Positions 7,210 to 15,710 are shown, counted from the stretch's first letter. The stretch: 46,486 nucleotides of DNA from Bradyrhizobium manausense (GCF_001440035.1 NZ_LJYG01000116.1:263253-309738), one strand, 5' to 3'. Program-made: numbers and translations. Notes: generated by a model not told the origin, from the letters alone.

Positions 7210-9921
7210 ATGACCCACCATGATGGAATGCCGCACGGCAGTCCTACGGCACCGGACCATCCGCAGGCTGATCGGAGTACGACTGCATCGGGCGCGCGGG
7301 CGCCGCGCAAGCTGGTGCTGTTCGCCGATGGCACCGGCAACGCCTTCACGACCCAGGAGTCCAGCGTCTGGCGGCTCTATGAAGCGCTCGACCACACCCA
7401 GCCCGACCAGATCGCCTATTACATCAAGGGTGTCGGCACCGCCGGCTGGGCACCACTTGCCGCGCTCGATGGCGCCACCGGCATCGGCGTTCCGGCCAAC
7501 GTTCGCAAGCTCTATCGTTTCCTGTGCTGGAACTGGCGGCCGGGCGACGAGATCTACATCTTCGGCTTCAGCCGCGGCGCCTTCACCGCGCGCACGCTGG
7601 CGGCCCTGATCGCAAGCCAGGGTCTGGTGCCGGCGGTGATCGGCGACGAACCCGTCTCGCATGCCGAGATGGAGCGCAACGCCATGTCCGCCTGGCGCGA
7701 ATACCGCCGCGAGACGGTGCCGTGGAAGCAAAGCCTGCCGACGATGTGGATCGCGCGCCTGATCCGGGACATCGTCCTCTACTTCTATCATTTAATCTGC
7801 GGACACCGCTCCTACACCAAAGTCCGCGCGGCGATGAACGGCCGCAAGGACGTCAATATCGACTTCCTTGGACTGTTCGACACGGTCGAGGCCTTCGGCG
7901 TCCCGATCGAGGAGCTGCGCGTTGCGATCGACTGGGCGATCTGGCCGATCTCGTTCCGCAACCACCGGCCTTCACACAAGGCAAAGCACATCTGTCACGC
8001 CCTTGCGCTCGACGACGAGCGCACCACCTTCCATCCGCTGCGGATCGACCAGTCTCATCTCGCGGCCGATCAGACGGTCCAGGAGGTATGGTTCGCCGGC
8101 GTCCATTCCGACATCGGCGGCGGCTATCCGGACTGCACATTGTCCTTCGTTCCGCTGGTCTGGATGGTCGACCAACTCGGCAACCAGCTTCGCTTCCAGA
8201 AGGGCACCGTCGAGCATTTCAGGGACTATCAATCGGCGATCGGGCCGATGCATGATTCCCGCAGCGGGGCGGCGGTGCTGTATCGCTATGGCCCGCGTCC
8301 GGTCCTGGCGGGCAAGGCCAACGGCGGCACGCCTGTGGTGCATTTCGCCGTGGTCGAGCGCATGCTGCACGGCTGCGACGACTATGCGCCGATCATGCTT
8401 CCCGCCGACGCGAGGGTGCTGATGCCCGATGGCACCAAGCTCGACCTCACCGACGAGGGGACGCGCGAGGCGATGAAAGCCGCCTATCTGGCGAAGGCCA
8501 GGGGATCGCGACGGCAGAAGGAAGCCGAGGCGTTCACCGCGATGAGCATGCCCGACGCCGAAATGGCCTCGCTCACGCGCGACACCGTATGGTGGCGGCG
8601 CGTCGCCTATTTCGCGCTGCTGTTCATGGTCGGCGTGATCGCCGCCTGGCCGTGGATCTCTTATCCGCTGGTGCAATGGTCCAAACAACCGGTGGGCCAT
8701 GAGGGGATCTCCCTCATCGCGAACATCGACTGGGTGCTGGGAGCCGTGGTGGCTCCGTTCGCCAATCTCGTCAGGGCCGTGATGCCGTCCTATGCGGCAC
8801 CCTGGCTCGACATTGCGATCTATTATCCGTTCATGACGTCGATCGTGGGCGCCCTGGCCTGGTGGATCTGGAACAAGAATTCGGAGCTGCGTGACACCAT
8901 CCAGGAACGCGCGCGCCTCGCCTGGAATACGCCCCGCCGCAAGGCGAGTCTGAGCCATATCGACAAGCCGGGCCCGCTGTTGAGGTTCGGCCATTGGATG
9001 CGGACCAATGCCGGACCGGCAGGCCTCGTCATCACCAAGGGCCTCGTGCCGGCCATCTTCCTGCTCACGATTTTCGGCTCGACGGCTCTGATCCTGTCGA
9101 ACAGCCTGTTTACCGGCCGCGTCGCGCTCGGAAAGGTCTGCACCGCAAGCCAGGATGCTGCCGGATCACCTCAGATCGGCACGCCGGTGCGTGACGACCC
9201 GACCGATGCGATCGCGCTGTTCGATACCAGGACGTTCTGCTGGTGGAGCGGGCTCGCGGTCGAGAAAGGCCGCAAATATCGCGTCTTCATCGATGTCAAG
9301 GAGCCCTGGTTCGACCGCACCACCTTGAGCGGAGCGAATGGCTTCCGGACGCATGGGCTGCGTCATACCATCGCTTTGCCCGAGCTGCGTCTGTATGCGG
9401 CAGACTGGTTCCAGCCTGTGGTTCGCATCGGGACGAAAGGAGTGATTGAGCTTCCCTTGCAGGCAATCAACGTGATCCCGGCCGACGCATTGCCGCGGCG
9501 GACCAAGCCGACGCTTCCTGCGGAAGACGATGTTGCAGGACGGGATCAATATCCTGTCAGCCTCGACGATATCGACCGGTTCAAGGACGAGCTGAAAACG
9601 CTCGGCAATTTCGAGCCGATCCCGCAGGACATGCTCGCGGATGCAGGGCAGGTCTGGCGGAACGAAGGGCTGACCGACCGCATCGTCGCCGAGTTCATCG
9701 CCCCCGACTCCGGCGAGCTGTTCTTCTATGTCAACGATGCGGTGCAGGTCTTTCCGCAGCTCCTGCCGGCATCGATGGTGCCGCCGTGGCTCATGGCGAT
9801 CCAGGGCCCACCGGACCTGTTTTATCGCAACAACACCGGTACGGCGAAAATCTCGGTGCAGCGTCTGCCCGCCCCTGCGCTGCCGGCTGCGAAGACCACC
9901 TCGCCGCTGGCAAGCAAGTAG
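7210..9921 (+). CDS. DUF2235 (Tle1-like) alpha/beta hydrolase with membrane anchor
   Basis: A 903-residue protein. The first 350 residues are a DUF2235 hydrolase domain, the fold of type VI phospholipase effectors of the Tle1 group: LVLFADGTGN near the start, nucleophile elbow GFSRGA with Ser121, probable Asp224 in GLFDTVEAFG, and probable His299 in GVHSDIGGGY. About four hydrophobic segments follow (near 466-487, 505-525, 536-556 and 606-630), then a roughly 270-residue C-terminal region that I do not recognise. Soluble Tle1 effectors lack such a membrane block, so this is more likely a resident membrane hydrolase. No VgrG, Hcp or immunity gene is nearby. The ATG at 7210 has GGAG six bases upstream; a TTG at 7144 is an alternative. 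Phospholipase or esterase activity is inferred. Confidence 0.88.
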   Translation: MTHHDGMPHGSPTAPDHPQADRSTTASGARAPRKLVLFADGTGNAFTTQESSVWRLYEALDHTQPDQIAYYIKGVGTAGWAPLAALDGATGIGVPANVRKLYRFLCWNWRPGDEIYIFGFSRGAFTARTLAALIASQGLVPAVIGDEPVSHAEMERNAMSAWREYRRETVPWKQSLPTMWIARLIRDIVLYFYHLICGHRSYTKVRAAMNGRKDVNIDFLGLFDTVEAFGVPIEELRVAIDWAIWPISFRNHRPSHKAKHICHALALDDERTTFHPLRIDQSHLAADQTVQEVWFAGVHSDIGGGYPDCTLSFVPLVWMVDQLGNQLRFQKGTVEHFRDYQSAIGPMHDSRSGAAVLYRYGPRPVLAGKANGGTPVVHFAVVERMLHGCDDYAPIMLPADARVLMPDGTKLDLTDEGTREAMKAAYLAKARGSRRQKEAEAFTAMSMPDAEMASLTRDTVWWRRVAYFALLFMVGVIAAWPWISYPLVQWSKQPVGHEGISLIANIDWVLGAVVAPFANLVRAVMPSYAAPWLDIAIYYPFMTSIVGALAWWIWNKNSELRDTIQERARLAWNTPRRKASLSHIDKPGPLLRFGHWMRTNAGPAGLVITKGLVPAIFLLTIFGSTALILSNSLFTGRVALGKVCTASQDAAGSPQIGTPVRDDPTDAIALFDTRTFCWWSGLAVEKGRKYRVFIDVKEPWFDRTTLSGANGFRTHGLRHTIALPELRLYAADWFQPVVRIGTKGVIELPLQAINVIPADALPRRTKPTLPAEDDVAGRDQYPVSLDDIDRFKDELKTLGNFEPIPQDMLADAGQVWRNEGLTDRIVAEFIAPDSGELFFYVNDAVQVFPQLLPASMVPPWLMAIQGPPDLFYRNNTGTAKISVQRLPAPALPAAKTTSPLASK

Positions 9922-9962
9922 CGGCGGGCGAGTTGGGCAAACGAAGCCGTTGGGCTCTCGAC

Positions 9963-10030
9963 GCATTGCTCCGCCCCCATGATTATGGGTGTCGCAGCAT
10001 TGCTCCGCCCCCATGATTATGGGTGTCGCG
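9963..10030. repeat. two-copy 34-bp tandem repeat with internal palindrome
   Basis: Two adjacent 34-bp copies (9963-9996 and 9997-10030) differ only in the last base. Each contains CCCAT-GATT-ATGGG, an inverted repeat suited to a dimeric DNA-binding protein. The pair ends 64 bases before the response-regulator start codon, so it may be a tandem operator for that gene. It could also be a recent accidental duplication. Confidence 0.85.
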
Positions 10031-10094
10031 CCCATCCTGCCGCCGCTAGACTGGCCGCACACGCCGCGGGGGACACGCGGCCGGGACCCTGATC

Positions 10095-10766
10095 ATGACG
10101 GACCAGGACGAGACCGGTGAGGCCATCACCATCCTCCTCGTCGAAGACGACGCACCGACCTGCTGGCGCCTTCAGGACGCCCTGACCAAGGCTGGCTACG
10201 AGGTGCGCACCGCCGGCACGCTCGGCGAAGCCCGCAGCGCGCTTGCCGCCGGCGCGCCCCGCGTGCTGCTGACCGATCTGCGGCTGCCCGACGGCCATGG
10301 CGTCGAGCTGATCCGCGAGACCAGGCAGCGCTTTCCCAACACCGAGATCATGGTGATCTCGGCGCTGGGCGACGAGGAAAGCGTGATCTCCGCCATCACC
10401 GTCGGCGCCACCGGCTATCTGCTCAAGGACGCCTTCCCGACCGACATCGCGACAACCGTGCGCGACCTGGTCGCCGGACATTCGCCGATCTCGGCCTCGA
10501 TCGCGCGCCTCATCGTGCGACGAACGCAGAATTCGGCCGAGCCGGCGCCGGGGCCGGTGCTCAACACCGCAAAGCTGACGCCGCGCGAGATCGACATCCT
10601 CTGGGGCATCGCCAAGGGATTCAGCTACGCCGAAATCGCAAGCCACCTCGGTCTGTCCAGGCAGACCGTCCCCGGCCACATCAAGAGCATCTATCGCAAG
10701 CTCGAGGTGCACACGCGCAGCGAAGCGGTGTTCGAGGCCGTGCAGCAGGGCCTGATCAAGCTGTGA
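10095..10766 (+). CDS. NarL/LuxR-family response regulator
   Basis: A 223-residue two-component response regulator. Receiver domain (about 10-130) has the acidic pair in LLVEDDA, phosphoacceptor Asp61 in LLTDLRLPDG and the conserved Lys in GYLLKDAF. A linker leads to a LuxR-type helix-turn-helix (about 160-212) with LTPREIDILWGIAKG and SRQTVPGHIKSIYRKL. The usual TVKTHI of the recognition helix is TVPGHI here. Its stop overlaps the GTG start of the histidine kinase gene by four bases, so the two are a co-translated pair. The promoter region holds the 34-bp tandem repeat, a possible autoregulatory site. The controlled genes are unknown; the upstream DUF2235 gene runs in the same direction and is a candidate. 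Confidence 0.93.
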   Translation: MTDQDETGEAITILLVEDDAPTCWRLQDALTKAGYEVRTAGTLGEARSALAAGAPRVLLTDLRLPDGHGVELIRETRQRFPNTEIMVISALGDEESVISAITVGATGYLLKDAFPTDIATTVRDLVAGHSPISASIARLIVRRTQNSAEPAPGPVLNTAKLTPREIDILWGIAKGFSYAEIASHLGLSRQTVPGHIKSIYRKLEVHTRSEAVFEAVQQGLIKL

Positions 10767-12682
10767 GCGAGGTCGCTGCGAAGGCGGTGATCATCAGGCA
10801 CGGGCTGCGGCCCGCGCGCATTGTGCCCTATCTGCTGCTCCAGATACTGATCGTGATCGCCACCCTCCTCGGGCTGCGGCTGCTGCAGCCGCGCGACCCC
10901 GATGCTTTTGCCGTGAGCGAATTCTCACTGCGCGAGGCCGGCACGACACGGCCCGTGACGCTGCCTGAATTCACCGCGTCGCGCTATTCGCTCGCCGAGC
11001 CGCCGCTTTATTCGGGCAGCTTCGTGTTCAAGGCCGATGGCGCTGACACGACCTGGTCGGTCTTCCTGCCACGCTTCAGCAACGGCGTGGAGGTCGCGAT
11101 CAACGGCGTCGCGATCCTGGACTCCCGGCGCGATCCCACGGCCAACCGGCCCGACCGCAATACGCCGGAGATCGCGGTGATCCCGGCTTCGCTGCTGCAC
11201 GAAGGCAGCAATGAGATCACCGTGCGGCTGTTCGTGTGGGGACCGCTGCGCGGCTTCCTCGACACGGTCTATGTCGGCCCGGACGCCGCCTTGCGGCCGG
11301 CCTACGAGACCCGCACGCTGCTGTTCGTCACGCTGCCCGTGGTATTCTCCGCCTGGCAATCGATCCTCGCCGTCATCCTCGCCATCATGTGGCTGATGCG
11401 GCGTCACGAGCCTGTCTATGGCGTGCTCGCGGCGGCAATGGTGCTCGGCGTCGTGCAAGCCTTCATCACGCCGCCGGTGCCACCGGCCGCCTCGTCCAGA
11501 CTTGTCGCAGTGCTGCTCTCCTCCGCGCCGATCGAGAGCGCACTGATCGTGGCGTCAGCCGTGCTGTTCCTCGGCTGGCACTGGCCGCGTCATGGCGTGC
11601 TGCTGTTCGTGCCTGGGCTCATCGTGATCGCGGGCGGCCTCATCGCTGGTCCGCCACTGCCGCGCATTCTCTTCATGCTTCTGGGCATCCCCACGGTTGG
11701 ATTGTGTCTGGTCCTGATGGCCGGCATCGCGGCCTATGCCGTGCTGCGACGACAGGACGTCGTCAGCTTCGCGCTTGGCTGCGCGGCGACCATCGTGCTG
11801 ACCTGCTGGGCCCACGACATGCTGTCGGTGTTCGAGATCCTGCCCAACGAACGCACCTTCGTCTCGCGACTGTCCTATTCGGCGCTGCTGATTGCGATCG
11901 GCGCCGGCCTGACCTGGCGCTTCGCCCGGGCGCTGAACCAGGTCGACAGCTTTGCCGGCCAGCTCGTCGCCCGCGTGCGCGAGGCCGAGGAACGGCTGAA
12001 AGCGAGCTTTGCCCGCGAGGAGGCGCGCGCCCGGGCCGCCGCGCTGGCCAACGAGCGCACCCGGCTGATGCGCGACTTGCATGACGGCCTCGGCGGCCAG
12101 CTCATCAGCATCGTCGCGCTCTCCGAGCGCGGGCAAGAGGGGGCGACCATCACGGACGCTGCGCGCGCCGCGCTGAGGGATCTGCGCCTGGTCGTCGATT
12201 CCATGGACGACATCGGCGGGGACCTCATGCTCGCGCTCGGTTCCTGGCGCGAGCGCGCGGTCATGCAGCTGCGGCCGCATGAGATCGCGCTTCATTGGCG
12301 CGTGGCAACGCCGCAGGGCCTGCCGCTGCACCCCGAGCTGCGGCCCTGGCACGTCATCCAGGTCGTGCGCATCCTGGACGAGGTCGTGACCAACGCGGTC
12401 AAGCACGCGGCCGCGCGCCACATCACCGTGACGGTGGAGACGCGCAACGACGGCCTGGGACCATATGGCGTCATCAGCGTCGCGGACGATGGCCGCGGCT
12501 TTATGCTTGGCGACGACGGCGAAGCTGCGGGTGCGGGCCAGACCGCGCGTGGCGTGCACAACATGAGAAGCCGCGCGAGACGTTGCGGCGCGGTGCTCGA
12601 GCTGAGCTCGGATGGATCGGGCACACGCGTACGGCTGCAATTGCCGCAGATCTTTCCCGACAATGATGCGGCCGGCGGCTGA
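10763..12682 (+). CDS. NarX-like sensor histidine kinase with 7TM-type sensor
   Basis: A 639-residue membrane sensor kinase. Residues about 17-33 form a first membrane helix; an extracytoplasmic beta-rich domain follows (about 60-175, resembling ligand-binding domains of 7TMR-type sensors, with VEVAINGVAILDSRRD). Roughly six to seven further helices come next (about 180-390), then a coiled coil. The kinase core has a HisKA_3-type phosphoacceptor His440 in RDLHDGLGGQL and a HATPase domain with Asn544 in DEVVTNAVKHA and the G1 box DDGRGF. This is the partner type for LuxR-family regulators, and it overlaps the regulator gene upstream (GTGA). The signal sensed is unknown; the architecture is that of a sensor for a small extracellular ligand. 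Confidence 0.92.
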   Translation: MSEVAAKAVIIRHGLRPARIVPYLLLQILIVIATLLGLRLLQPRDPDAFAVSEFSLREAGTTRPVTLPEFTASRYSLAEPPLYSGSFVFKADGADTTWSVFLPRFSNGVEVAINGVAILDSRRDPTANRPDRNTPEIAVIPASLLHEGSNEITVRLFVWGPLRGFLDTVYVGPDAALRPAYETRTLLFVTLPVVFSAWQSILAVILAIMWLMRRHEPVYGVLAAAMVLGVVQAFITPPVPPAASSRLVAVLLSSAPIESALIVASAVLFLGWHWPRHGVLLFVPGLIVIAGGLIAGPPLPRILFMLLGIPTVGLCLVLMAGIAAYAVLRRQDVVSFALGCAATIVLTCWAHDMLSVFEILPNERTFVSRLSYSALLIAIGAGLTWRFARALNQVDSFAGQLVARVREAEERLKASFAREEARARAAALANERTRLMRDLHDGLGGQLISIVALSERGQEGATITDAARAALRDLRLVVDSMDDIGGDLMLALGSWRERAVMQLRPHEIALHWRVATPQGLPLHPELRPWHVIQVVRILDEVVTNAVKHAAARHITVTVETRNDGLGPYGVISVADDGRGFMLGDDGEAAGAGQTARGVHNMRSRARRCGAVLELSSDGSGTRVRLQLPQIFPDNDAAGG

Positions 12683-12686
12683 AAAG

Positions 12687-12723
12687 CCCCCTCCCCGGGC
12701 GCAGGGGACGTGCGGGGAGAGGG
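12687..12723. repeat. palindromic intergenic repeat (CCCTCCCC / GGGGAGAGG type)
   Basis: Downstream of the histidine kinase stop the sequence holds CCCCCTCCCC followed after about 15 bases by CGGGGAGAGGG, an imperfect inverted repeat of the short GC-rich kind scattered through bradyrhizobial genomes. It may act as a transcription terminator between the kinase gene and the convergent small gene. No copy is seen elsewhere in this window. Confidence 0.4.
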
Positions 12724-12809
12724 ACCGGGCCGGGATGTAGGATTGCGAAAGACGGGGGTTCGTTCGCAGCCCTTGGCCCGAAAGCGATCAACTCAATCCA
12801 ACGAAGTCA

Positions 12810-13100
12810 TCACCGCACGCCGACGCGATTGACCGGGCCGCCACGATTCATCGGCGTGCCGGCGCGAACACCGACACCCGGCGCGCCCACGCCGGGCGTC
12901 ACCACGGCTGCAGCCGCGACCGGCGCTCCCGGTGCAACCACCACCGCCGCATCCGGTCGCACCACGCAGCCCTTGGGCACGCCGACCGTCTTGCAGTAGA
13001 CCACCGCCTGCGCCGGGCTCGTGCCCAGCGAAACCGTCGCCGCACCCGCCAGCATCATCACCGTCAACCCGGCGCTCAGCGCTCCCACTCTTTTAGACAT
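12810..13100 (-). CDS. small exported Ala/Val/Gly/Pro-rich protein
   Basis: A 96-residue protein with a Sec signal peptide (MSKRVGALSAGLTVMMLAG, cleavage near SPAQA). A short Cys-containing segment, VVYCKTVGVPKGCVVRP, is followed by a low-complexity tail of Ala, Val, Pro and Gly ending in GPVNRVGVR. The ATG at 13100 is supported by AGGAGAG upstream; the open frame continues upstream without a credible protein. The CKTxGVPKGC pattern recurs in small exported proteins of Bradyrhizobium and relatives, but the function is unknown to me. Convergent with the histidine kinase gene. Confidence 0.75.
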   Translation of the reverse strand: MSKRVGALSAGLTVMMLAGAATVSLGTSPAQAVVYCKTVGVPKGCVVRPDAAVVVAPGAPVAAAAVVTPGVGAPGVGVRAGTPMNRGGPVNRVGVR

Positions 13101-13335
13101 TGTTGCTCTCCTGCTTCCCGTTCGGCGCCCTGGTGCAATCACCTGATCATGCGGCCGACGTGCACCCTCAATGGCAAAAGACTGACCACCAAGACATGCC
13201 ATGAAGATGGGGGTGCGGCAGGCAAGCCTGCGAGCCGATGCCATGAACATGGCATGGACCCGCCATGGATCTCCGCGAGATGGTCCGCCCCGCTTGATCC
13301 CCAGCGGGACCACCGCAATTGCAAAGAGGTGCTTT

Positions 13336-13560
13336 ATGAAGACTTCAATTCTTGCCGCGCTGCTGCTCGCCGAAGCTGTCCTGCCAGCCGCGGCGCAATC
13401 CGGCCCCACGCCGCAGGAGCAGATGGCCTGCCGCGGCGACGCCAGCAAGTTCTGCGCGGAGCACATTGGCAAGCCCCCGGAGATGAATGCCTGCCTGCGC
13501 GAGAACAAGACAAAGCTTTCAGACGGCTGCCGCAAGGTGGTGGAGTCGCACGGCGGCTGA
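13336..13560 (+). CDS. secreted cysteine-rich-repeat protein
   Basis: A 74-residue protein with a signal peptide (MKTSILAALLLAEAVLPAAA). The mature part matches a single cysteine-rich repeat of the kind found in Golgi apparatus protein 1 and in short proteobacterial periplasmic proteins: four cysteines in the order MAC, KFC, NAC, DGC, with CRGDASKFC and CLRENKTKLSDGC. The four cysteines would form two disulfides in the periplasm. The ATG at 13336 is preceded by AAGAGG. It stands alone between a divergently oriented small exported-protein gene and a convergent hypothetical gene. The role is unknown. Confidence 0.8.
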   Translation: MKTSILAALLLAEAVLPAAAQSGPTPQEQMACRGDASKFCAEHIGKPPEMNACLRENKTKLSDGCRKVVESHGG

Positions 13561-13653
13561 CATATGTTGCGCAGGCGGCGGCTTACAGCCGCCGTCTCAA
13601 TGCTGAGGGGAAGCATCGCATGCCGCGCACATTCGTGTGCGCGACATCACATC

Positions 13654-14334
13654 CTAGTCGTCATCATCCCCGAACAGCCGGATCTGCGGGAAGCCGCTGC
13701 GTGGCCGACCGGCAAAATCACGCGCCTCGGAATCCTCGCGGACGCTGCGCGCGACATCATCCCAATTGGTCTGGTCGCGCATGCCACGCGCATCGCGTTG
13801 TTCATAGCGACGACGCTCGGCCCAGCGCTCCCGCCGTTCCGCCCGGCGACGCTCGGATGCGGCGCGCTTGACGTCGGAATCCCTGGCCTTGGCATAGGCA
13901 TTCTCGGGCGAGGATGCCGGCTCCGTCGAGGCCTGCTGCTCGGCGGGCTTTGTCGCTTGCGGAGACGGTGAAGGCGCGGGCTTGGGCGGCTCGGCCACTG
14001 CGGTCTGCGCACGCGGCGGCACCGGCGGTTCAGCTTTGGCCTCGTTGGCCGGCGCTTCGGGCTTCGCGTCCGGCTTGGCTTCGGCCTGCGCCGGCGGGGC
14101 GACCATCGTACCGAATACCTGCGAACCCGTGAGGTATTGCACGCGCTCCGACGGCGCCTTCGTCGTGGCTGGCGCGTTGGCCTCAGTGCGCTGTGCCACC
14201 TTGCTGGTGTCGGGCCCGTGCTTGGGCGCGATTGGATTCATGATGTTGCCGGCAACGATGCCGCCGCCGAGGCCAATAGCAATGGCAGCAACGATCGATC
14301 CGGCACCGACGAAATAAGCTGTCGAGGCGCGCAT
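13654..14334 (-). CDS. hypothetical protein with N-terminal membrane anchor and basic C-terminus
   Basis: A 226-residue protein. A hydrophobic, glycine-rich helix (about residues 7-29, GAGSIVAAIAIGLGGGIVAG) anchors it in the membrane. It is followed by a long disordered Pro/Ala/Glu-rich segment (about 70-140), then a strongly charged Arg/Glu region (RRRAERRERWAERRRYEQRD) and an acidic end, LFGDDDD. The start at 14334 has AGGGAGTG upstream. No enzyme motif is visible. The layout is that of a periplasm-spanning or membrane-tethered scaffold, but this is a guess from composition only. It lies in the same direction as the next gene upstream (14419-15204), 84 bases apart. Confidence 0.7.
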   Translation of the reverse strand: MRASTAYFVGAGSIVAAIAIGLGGGIVAGNIMNPIAPKHGPDTSKVAQRTEANAPATTKAPSERVQYLTGSQVFGTMVAPPAQAEAKPDAKPEAPANEAKAEPPVPPRAQTAVAEPPKPAPSPSPQATKPAEQQASTEPASSPENAYAKARDSDVKRAASERRRAERRERWAERRRYEQRDARGMRDQTNWDDVARSVREDSEARDFAGRPRSGFPQIRLFGDDDD

Positions 14335-14418
14335 TGGCCCACTCCCTGTTTGGAGCGAGCAACGCGTTGGGATTGCCGGATGTTCCTGAAAGACGCAGTT
14401 CCCTGGGAGGGAACGAGG

Positions 14419-15204
14419 TTAGATCTGCTGCGCGACCTTCTCCAGCCCGATGATGCGGGCGAGCTTGCGCACTTCTTCCTTCTGATCATCACGCAGCTGG
14501 AACAGCAGCGGCATCGCGGCAGACTTCAGCTGCTGGACCTCATCGCAATTCGGATCGATCTGCACGTTGGGCCCGTTGGGATTGGAGAGCTTGTTCGCCG
14601 AGATCTTCTTGACGACGTTGCGCAACGCGGTCTCGACCGAGGGCCAGTAATATTCCTGCGACGAGGACAGTTTCAGGCGATCCCGGATGCCGGCGATCTG
14701 GACGTCGGAGAGCAGGGAGTAGGTCTTTTGCGGCTGCGGCTTCGCGATCGGCTTCGGCTTTGCCGATGCTTCGAGCGCGGCGGTGGTTTCTGCGGGAGCC
14801 GGCGCCTCCAAGGACGCAACCCTCGTCTCGCCAGACTTGGTCTCAAGGGCCTTGGTTTCAACAGCCTTGGTTTCAACAGCCTTGGTCTCAACGGCTTTCG
14901 GCATCGGGAAATCGGACGGCGCGGCTGCGGCAAAGGCCTGACGCAGCGGCTCGGTCAGCACCGGCGCCTGCGACAGCCTGTCGGCAGGAACCTGGACCGG
15001 GTCTATGGCGGCCGAGGCCAGCGCCAGAGTTGGAACCAGCCGGTCCGCCTTGGCAGCACGGTTGGCAGCAAGCGGCTTCGGCGGAGCCCGGGTGATCATT
15101 TCGGCACTGACACTGGGCACGCTATCGCGGCCGAGGATGGCAGTGGTGGCGGCACCGAGGACAAGGATGCAGGTCAGCACGGTGATGGTGATGGCTCTGG
15201 ACAA
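14419..15204 (-). CDS. exported hypothetical protein with KAVET repeats
   Basis: A 261-residue protein with an N-terminal signal or anchor (MSRAITITVLTCILVLGAAT), a disordered Ala/Pro-rich middle and a run of five-residue repeats (KAVET three times, then KALET and KSGET, at about 103-127). The conserved-looking C-terminal domain (about 165-261) begins YSLLSDVQIAGIRDRLKLSSSQEYYW and contains PNCDEVQQLKSAAMPLLFQLRDDQKEEVRKLARIIG. Its helical pattern recalls LTxxQ/Spy-like periplasmic proteins, but similarity is weak. Start is TTG at 15204 with GGAGAG upstream. Probably transcribed with the gene at 13654-14334. Function unknown. Confidence 0.7.
   Translation of the reverse strand: MSRAITITVLTCILVLGAATTAILGRDSVPSVSAEMITRAPPKPLAANRAAKADRLVPTLALASAAIDPVQVPADRLSQAPVLTEPLRQAFAAAAPSDFPMPKAVETKAVETKAVETKALETKSGETRVASLEAPAPAETTAALEASAKPKPIAKPQPQKTYSLLSDVQIAGIRDRLKLSSSQEYYWPSVETALRNVVKKISANKLSNPNGPNVQIDPNCDEVQQLKSAAMPLLFQLRDDQKEEVRKLARIIGLEKVAQQI
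14836..14895. repeat. 15-bp tandem repeat inside a coding region
   Basis: Four consecutive 15-bp units (14836-14850, 14851-14865, 14866-14880, 14881-14895), two of them identical, encode the five-residue KAVET/KALET repeats of the exported protein on the minus strand. Unit length is a multiple of three, so changes in copy number would keep the frame. Confidence 0.9.
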
Positions 15205-15337
15205 ACGTCTCTCCGGAAGGACCGCTTCACGATGTTGTTAGAGATGCCCGGCAAAAAGGCGCGAATTAAGGCTTGAGTGTGCCTTTGCGGCGACAATCGG
15301 CTCGCCTCAGGCGACAAAGCCAAAAAGCTCCACGAAA

Positions 15338-15586
15338 TCAAGCCGCTATGGCCAGATCGTAGGCATCCTGAATGTCGGCGACGATCTCGGAGGCCTCCCA
15401 CACCGCGCGCGGCTCGACCGATTGCAGCGTCACCGTCCAATTGCCGCCCCGGCGGGTGCGGGGGACGCGGACGATGTCGAAGCGGACATTGCGGCAGAGC
15501 GGGTGACGGGCCAGCGCACGGGCGACGCGGACGCGGATCTCGTCCAGCGTGGCTGATGTCTTGCTGTTGAGAATATCGAAATCCAT
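15338..15586 (-). CDS. conserved small protein (82 aa), function unknown
   Basis: A compact soluble protein starting MDFDILNSKTSATLDEIRVR and ending DIQDAYDLAIAA. The alternating hydrophobic pattern, with RNVRFDIVRVPRTRRGGNWTV, looks like a small alpha/beta fold. The start at 15586 has GAGAGGGAC upstream. A CtrA-type box lies 58-72 bases upstream (15644-15658), so cell-cycle control is possible. I have an impression of related small ORFs in Bradyrhizobium, with no named family. The gene stands alone between the KAVET-protein gene and the nitronate monooxygenase-like gene, all on the same strand. Confidence 0.7.
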   Translation of the reverse strand: MDFDILNSKTSATLDEIRVRVARALARHPLCRNVRFDIVRVPRTRRGGNWTVTLQSVEPRAVWEASEIVADIQDAYDLAIAA

Positions 15587-15643
15587 CGCCTGTCCCTCTC
15601 GTCCTGATTGGCGGCCGTGAGGGGGATTCTTGGCGGGCGATGG

Positions 15644-15658
15644 TTAATCTGCCGTTAA
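15644..15658 (-). promoter_or_regulatory. candidate CtrA binding box
   Basis: Minus-strand sequence TTAACGGCAGATTAAC matches the full CtrA consensus TTAA-N7-TTAAC. It sits 58 to 72 bases before the start codon at 15586, a normal promoter distance. CtrA is the cell-cycle master regulator of alphaproteobacteria. Binding is inferred. Confidence 0.5.
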
Positions 15659-15710
15659 ATGCGGACCTGCGGAGCCATGCGGGATTAACCGTGCCGGGCG
15701 GCGCGGGACG

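Noticed and set aside
7210..9921. DUF2235 protein as a type VI secretion effector
   Set aside because: No VgrG, PAAR, Hcp, adaptor or immunity gene is in the neighbourhood, and the protein carries several membrane segments.
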